A stretch of 64,000 nt of DNA from assembly GCF_014199215.1 (NCBI RefSeq), contig NZ_JACIJC010000002.1:496001-560000 (forward strand). The letters are read 5' to 3'. Of this stretch, positions 61,412-64,000 are shown in pieces; positions within the stretch are counted from its first letter, which is position 1; every line of letters begins with the position of its first letter. Made by a program: the position numbers and the translations under genes. The notes beneath the pieces are model-generated. The model had not been told where the DNA came from. It worked only from the letters and a program-made list of their open reading frames with translations, and made no database searches. Origin of the DNA: Sphingobium boeckii (GTDB lineage Bacteria; Pseudomonadota; Alphaproteobacteria; Sphingomonadales; Sphingomonadaceae).

Positions 61412-63133
61412 ATGGCTACACTGCCAAACCCGACCCGCGACGATTTCGCGGCAATGCTCAACGAATCTCTTGGTGGCGAAGACGAAGGCTTTGAAGGCCG
61501 CGTCGTAAAGGGCACCGTCACCGCCATTGAAAAAGACATGGCCGTCATCGACGTGGGCCTGAAATCCGAAGGCCGCGTGCCGCTGCGCGAATTCGCAGCG
61601 CCGGGCCAGAAGGCTGATCTCAAGGTCGGCGACGAAGTCGAAGTCTATGTCGATCGCGTCGAGAACGTCCATGGCGAAGCGATGCTTTCGCGCGATCGCG
61701 CCCGCCGCGAAGCCGCTTGGGACAAGCTCGAAGCCGAGTTCACCGAGAGCGCCCGCGTCGAAGGCGTCATCTTCGGCCGCGTCAAGGGCGGGTTCACCGT
61801 CGATCTCAACGGCGCCGTGGCCTTCCTGCCCGGTTCGCAGGTCGATATCCGCCCGGTGCGCGATGTCACCCCGCTGATGGACATCCCCCAGCCCTTCCAG
61901 ATCCTCAAGATGGACCGTCGCCGCGGCAATATCGTGGTGTCGCGTCGCGCCATCCTCGAAGAGACCCGCGCGGAACAGCGTTCGGGCCTGATCCTGACGC
62001 TCACCGAGGGCCAGGTGATCGAAGGCATCGTGAAGAACATCACCGATTATGGTGCGTTCGTCGATCTGGGCGGCATCGATGGCCTGCTCCATGTCACCGA
62101 TCTCAGCTACAAGCGCATCAATCACCCGTCCGAGATGATCAACATCGGCGACACGGTGAAGGTGCAGATCATCCGCATCAACCGCGAAACGCAGCGCATC
62201 AGCCTCGGCATGAAGCAGCTCGAAAGCGATCCATGGGATGGCGCGTCGGCCAAATATCCGATCGGTGCCAAGCTGTCGGGCCGCGTGACGAACATCACCG
62301 AATATGGTGCGTTCGTTGAGCTGGAAGCCGGCATCGAAGGTCTGGTCCACGTCTCCGAAATGAGCTGGACCAAGAAGAACGTGCATCCGGGCAAGATCGT
62401 CTCCACCTCGCAGGAAGTGGACGTCATCATCCTCGAGGTCGACGAAGACAAGCGTCGCATCTCGCTGGGCCTCAAGCAGGCGATCAACAATCCCTGGGAA
62501 GCATTCGCTGCCGGTCATCCCGTGGGCACCGAAGTCGAAGGCGAAGTCAAGAACGCCACCGAATTCGGCCTGTTCATCGGTCTGGATGGCGACGTGGACG
62601 GCATGGTTCACATGTCCGACATCGCATGGGGCATCTCCGGCGAAGACGCGCTCAACCTGCATCGCAAGGGCGAGAGCGTGAAGGCCATCGTTCTCGACAT
62701 CGATGTCGAGAAGGAGCGCATCTCGCTCGGCATGAAGCAGCTTGAAAAGGGCGCGCCCGCTGTCGGCGGCACCGCCAACGCTGCGGCTTCGGGCCTCAAC
62801 AAGAATGCGATCGTCACCGTCACGGTCCTCGAAGTTCGCGATGGCGGCCTCGAAGTCCAGCAGGGCGACGATGGCGCGACTGGCTTCATCAAGCGCACCG
62901 ATCTCGGCCGCGACCGCGACGAGCAGCGTCCGGAGCGTTTCCAGGTTGGCCAGAAGTTCGATGCCATGGTCATCGGCTTCGATCGCTCCAAGAAGCCCAA
63001 CTTCTCGGTCAAGGCGATGCAGATCGCCGACGAGAAGCAGGCTGTTGCGCAATATGGCTCGTCCGACTCGGGCGCGTCGTTGGGCGACATCCTCGGCGAG
63101 GCTTTGAAGGCGCGGACCGAAGAGAAGAAGTAA
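61412..63133 (+). CDS. rpsA: 30S ribosomal protein S1
   Basis: This 573-residue protein has six S1 RNA-binding repeats with the recurring GxVxxxxxyGAFVxLxxGxxGLxHxSE pattern (for example KNITDYGAFVDLGGIDGLLHVTD and TNITEYGAFVELEAGIEGLVHVSE). It promotes initiation by bringing mRNA to the ribosome. The length and repeat number match alphaproteobacterial S1. It ends at a strong intrinsic terminator and is followed by ihfB. Confidence 0.98.
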   Translation: MATLPNPTRDDFAAMLNESLGGEDEGFEGRVVKGTVTAIEKDMAVIDVGLKSEGRVPLREFAAPGQKADLKVGDEVEVYVDRVENVHGEAMLSRDRARREAAWDKLEAEFTESARVEGVIFGRVKGGFTVDLNGAVAFLPGSQVDIRPVRDVTPLMDIPQPFQILKMDRRRGNIVVSRRAILEETRAEQRSGLILTLTEGQVIEGIVKNITDYGAFVDLGGIDGLLHVTDLSYKRINHPSEMINIGDTVKVQIIRINRETQRISLGMKQLESDPWDGASAKYPIGAKLSGRVTNITEYGAFVELEAGIEGLVHVSEMSWTKKNVHPGKIVSTSQEVDVIILEVDEDKRRISLGLKQAINNPWEAFAAGHPVGTEVEGEVKNATEFGLFIGLDGDVDGMVHMSDIAWGISGEDALNLHRKGESVKAIVLDIDVEKERISLGMKQLEKGAPAVGGTANAAASGLNKNAIVTVTVLEVRDGGLEVQQGDDGATGFIKRTDLGRDRDEQRPERFQVGQKFDAMVIGFDRSKKPNFSVKAMQIADEKQAVAQYGSSDSGASLGDILGEALKARTEEKK

Positions 63134-63161
63134 TCGGACTTTAGTCCACACGCACAGAATG

Positions 63162-63195
63162 ACGCCGTCGCCCATCCGGGCGGCGGCGTTTTTTT
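63162..63195 (+). terminator. intrinsic terminator after rpsA
   Basis: The stem ACGCCGTCGCCC (63162-63173) / GGGCGGCGGCGT (63178-63189) has one wobble and a four-base loop and runs into seven T. Confidence 0.95.
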
Positions 63196-63355
63196 GTGCC
63201 TTTACAATTGCGTGCGCAAATTTGACGCCATTTTGGAAGGGATCGGCTGAAATCCGGCGGACGCGGGCGGCAACGGCTTGCAAATAAACCGGAATTTCGG
63301 CATGTTGATCGATGTTAGTCAATTGATGCTGTCCGTTGGCCACATACATTTTGAC

Positions 63356-63370
63356 GTCCGTAGAACGGAC
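63356..63370 (+). promoter_or_regulatory. inverted repeat in the ihfB leader
   Basis: GTCCGT (63356-63361) and ACGGAC (63365-63370) flank AGA, about 55 bases before the ihfB start. A second short stem GGCGT/ACGCC follows. It may be an operator or leader structure. The 228 bases between the rpsA terminator and ihfB otherwise hold no gene that I can support. Confidence 0.35.
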
Positions 63371-63423
63371 CGACCGGGCGTTGTGGGGACGCCTCTCGGG
63401 CGTTCTTCACTATGGGGAATGCG

Positions 63424-63702
63424 ATGATCCGGTCCGAACTTGTCCAGAAGCTGGCCGCCGAAAATGCCGATCTGTCGGCCAAGGATATCGAGCGCATCGT
63501 CGATGTGTTCTTCGATGAGATCAGCGCGCGGCTGGCCGAAGGCGGCCGCATCGAGCTGCGCGGCTTTGGCGCCTTCTCCACCCGCGCGCGGGGCGGCCGC
63601 ACCGGCCGCAATCCTCGCACCGGAGAAGCGGTCGAGGTGGACGCCAAGCGCGTCCCCTATTTCAAGCCAGGCAAGGAAATGCGCGAGCGCCTGAACGTCT
63701 GA
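63424..63702 (+). CDS. ihfB: integration host factor beta subunit
   Basis: This 92-residue HU/IHF-family DNA-bending protein starts at ATG 63424 ([33 protein letters not shown]). The family signature is complete: [28 protein letters not shown], then [16 protein letters not shown]. Its position after rpsA is characteristic of IHF-beta in many proteobacteria. An in-frame ATG at 63412 adds four residues. Confidence 0.95.
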   Translation: MIRSELVQKLAAENADLSAKDIERIVDVFFDEISARLAEGGRIELRGFGAFSTRARGGRTGRNPRTGEAVEVDAKRVPYFKPGKEMRERLNV

Positions 63703-63730
63703 CGGCGATGCTGGCCTATCCGGCGCCCCC

Positions 63731-63820
63731 CGTCACCCTGAACTTGTTTCAGGGTCCATTTAGAAGTCGCGACCATATTGCGGACGGACGAATGGATGCT
63801 GAAACAAGTCCAGCATGACG
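63731..63820. repeat. REP-like element with 29-bp imperfect arms
   Basis: Arms 63731-63759 and 63792-63820 are largely complementary (start CGTCACCCTGAACTTGTTTC, end CCAGCATGACG) around a 32-base centre. The core motif is GAACTTGTTTCAG, common in sphingomonads. This family differs from the CCGTTTGTCCCGAGCG type near ligD. Confidence 0.85.
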
Positions 63821-63846
63821 GCGTTCTGAAAGCCCCTCTCCGCCCC

Positions 63847-64000
63847 TCAGTTCTTCAGCCGATACCCTGTCTTGAACATCCAGCTTATGATGACGAGACA
63901 GATCGCCAGAAATCCGCAGGTCGCCGCCAGGCTGATGCCGATCGCCACATCGCCCTTGCCGAAGAAGGTCCAGCGAAAGCCGCTGATCAGATAGACGATG
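63847..64000 (-). CDS. ABC-2 type transporter permease, C-terminal part
   Basis: The minus-strand frame encodes the last 50 residues before the stop: IVYLISGFRWTFFGKGDVAI, then a hydrophobic segment with GISLAATCGFLAICLVIIS and a final MFKTGYRLKN. The FRW...G layout and the closing GYRLKN match ABC-2 permeases of the drug/polysaccharide export type. The gene continues beyond the right edge of the window, so the substrate cannot be judged. Confidence 0.8.
   Translation of the reverse strand, partial: IVYLISGFRWTFFGKGDVAIGISLAATCGFLAICLVIISWMFKTGYRLKN

Noticed and set aside
61352-63349. 665-codon open frame antisense to rpsA
   Set aside because: rpsA on the plus strand has six S1 repeats and a terminator. 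The antisense frame is a low-complexity shadow with no family features.

Overview
The window is about 64 kb of GC-rich, densely coding bacterial chromosome. Its gene families point to a sphingomonad (Alphaproteobacteria, Sphingomonadaceae). Supporting signs are a TonB-dependent receptor, a PhaR/PhaA pair, TIGR02300 and DUF2794 proteins, short palindromic REP-like elements of the type common in sphingomonads, an rpsA-ihfB pair, and Pho-box-like repeats in the alphaproteobacterial CTGTCAT/CTGCAAT style. There is no rRNA, CRISPR array, prophage or insertion sequence. One tRNA (Ala, GGC) is present. No gene-free stretch exceeds about 300 bases. Identifications rest on reading motifs by eye; no database search was run.

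Layout. 1-5 kb: a partial GT22 mannosyltransferase, then a beta-propeller phytase lipoprotein divergent from a TonB-dependent receptor. 5-10 kb: a small membrane protein, an exported methyltransferase-like protein and the non-homologous end-joining pair ku/ligD, with ligD bracketed by two near-identical palindromes. 9.7-12.5 kb: PHA-type genes (phaR, a short PhaC-like protein, an acetyl-CoA acetyltransferase). 12.5-20.5 kb: alanine racemase, an MHS transporter, TetR, CsaA, an acyl-CoA dehydrogenase/thiolase operon with divergent TetR, and a nitronate monooxygenase-like enzyme. 20.5-25.2 kb: glmS and glmU with a VapBC-type toxin-antitoxin pair lodged between them, then gph.

25.2-27.8 kb holds the most unusual cassette: four tightly packed genes for a Tat-signal small exported protein, a PqqD-like protein, an HprK-related kinase and a PF14907-type nucleotidyltransferase (the HPr-rel-A type system, whose function is unknown). 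Next to it lies a complete phosphate regulon, phoR-pstS-pstC-pstA-pstB-phoU-phoB (27.9-35.3 kb), with a three-repeat Pho box before pstS, and a phosphate-selective-type porin at 36.6-38.0 kb. A similar two-repeat Pho box precedes the receptor that is divergent from the phytase. Together these suggest a phosphate/phytate scavenging programme: an exported phytase, outer-membrane receptor and porin, a high-affinity Pst importer and PhoRB control.

38-50 kb is mostly housekeeping: an SDR, cysE/DUF2794, a TSUP permease, oxyR, a fasciclin protein, moaDE, pgsA with an LplT-like transporter, a repeat-bearing exported protein, an ECF sigma/membrane regulator pair beside an outer-membrane barrel, and a 52-residue membrane protein. 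50.2-56.7 kb is a coherent pyrimidine catabolic run, deoA-nupC-deoC-rutB-rutC-rutD-rutA. It would import nucleosides, split them, recover deoxyribose phosphate and open the pyrimidine ring. 56.9-64 kb: a membrane diguanylate cyclase, tRNA-Ala, TIGR02300, aroA-cmk, rpsA, ihfB, a REP-like palindrome and the end of an ABC-2 permease gene.
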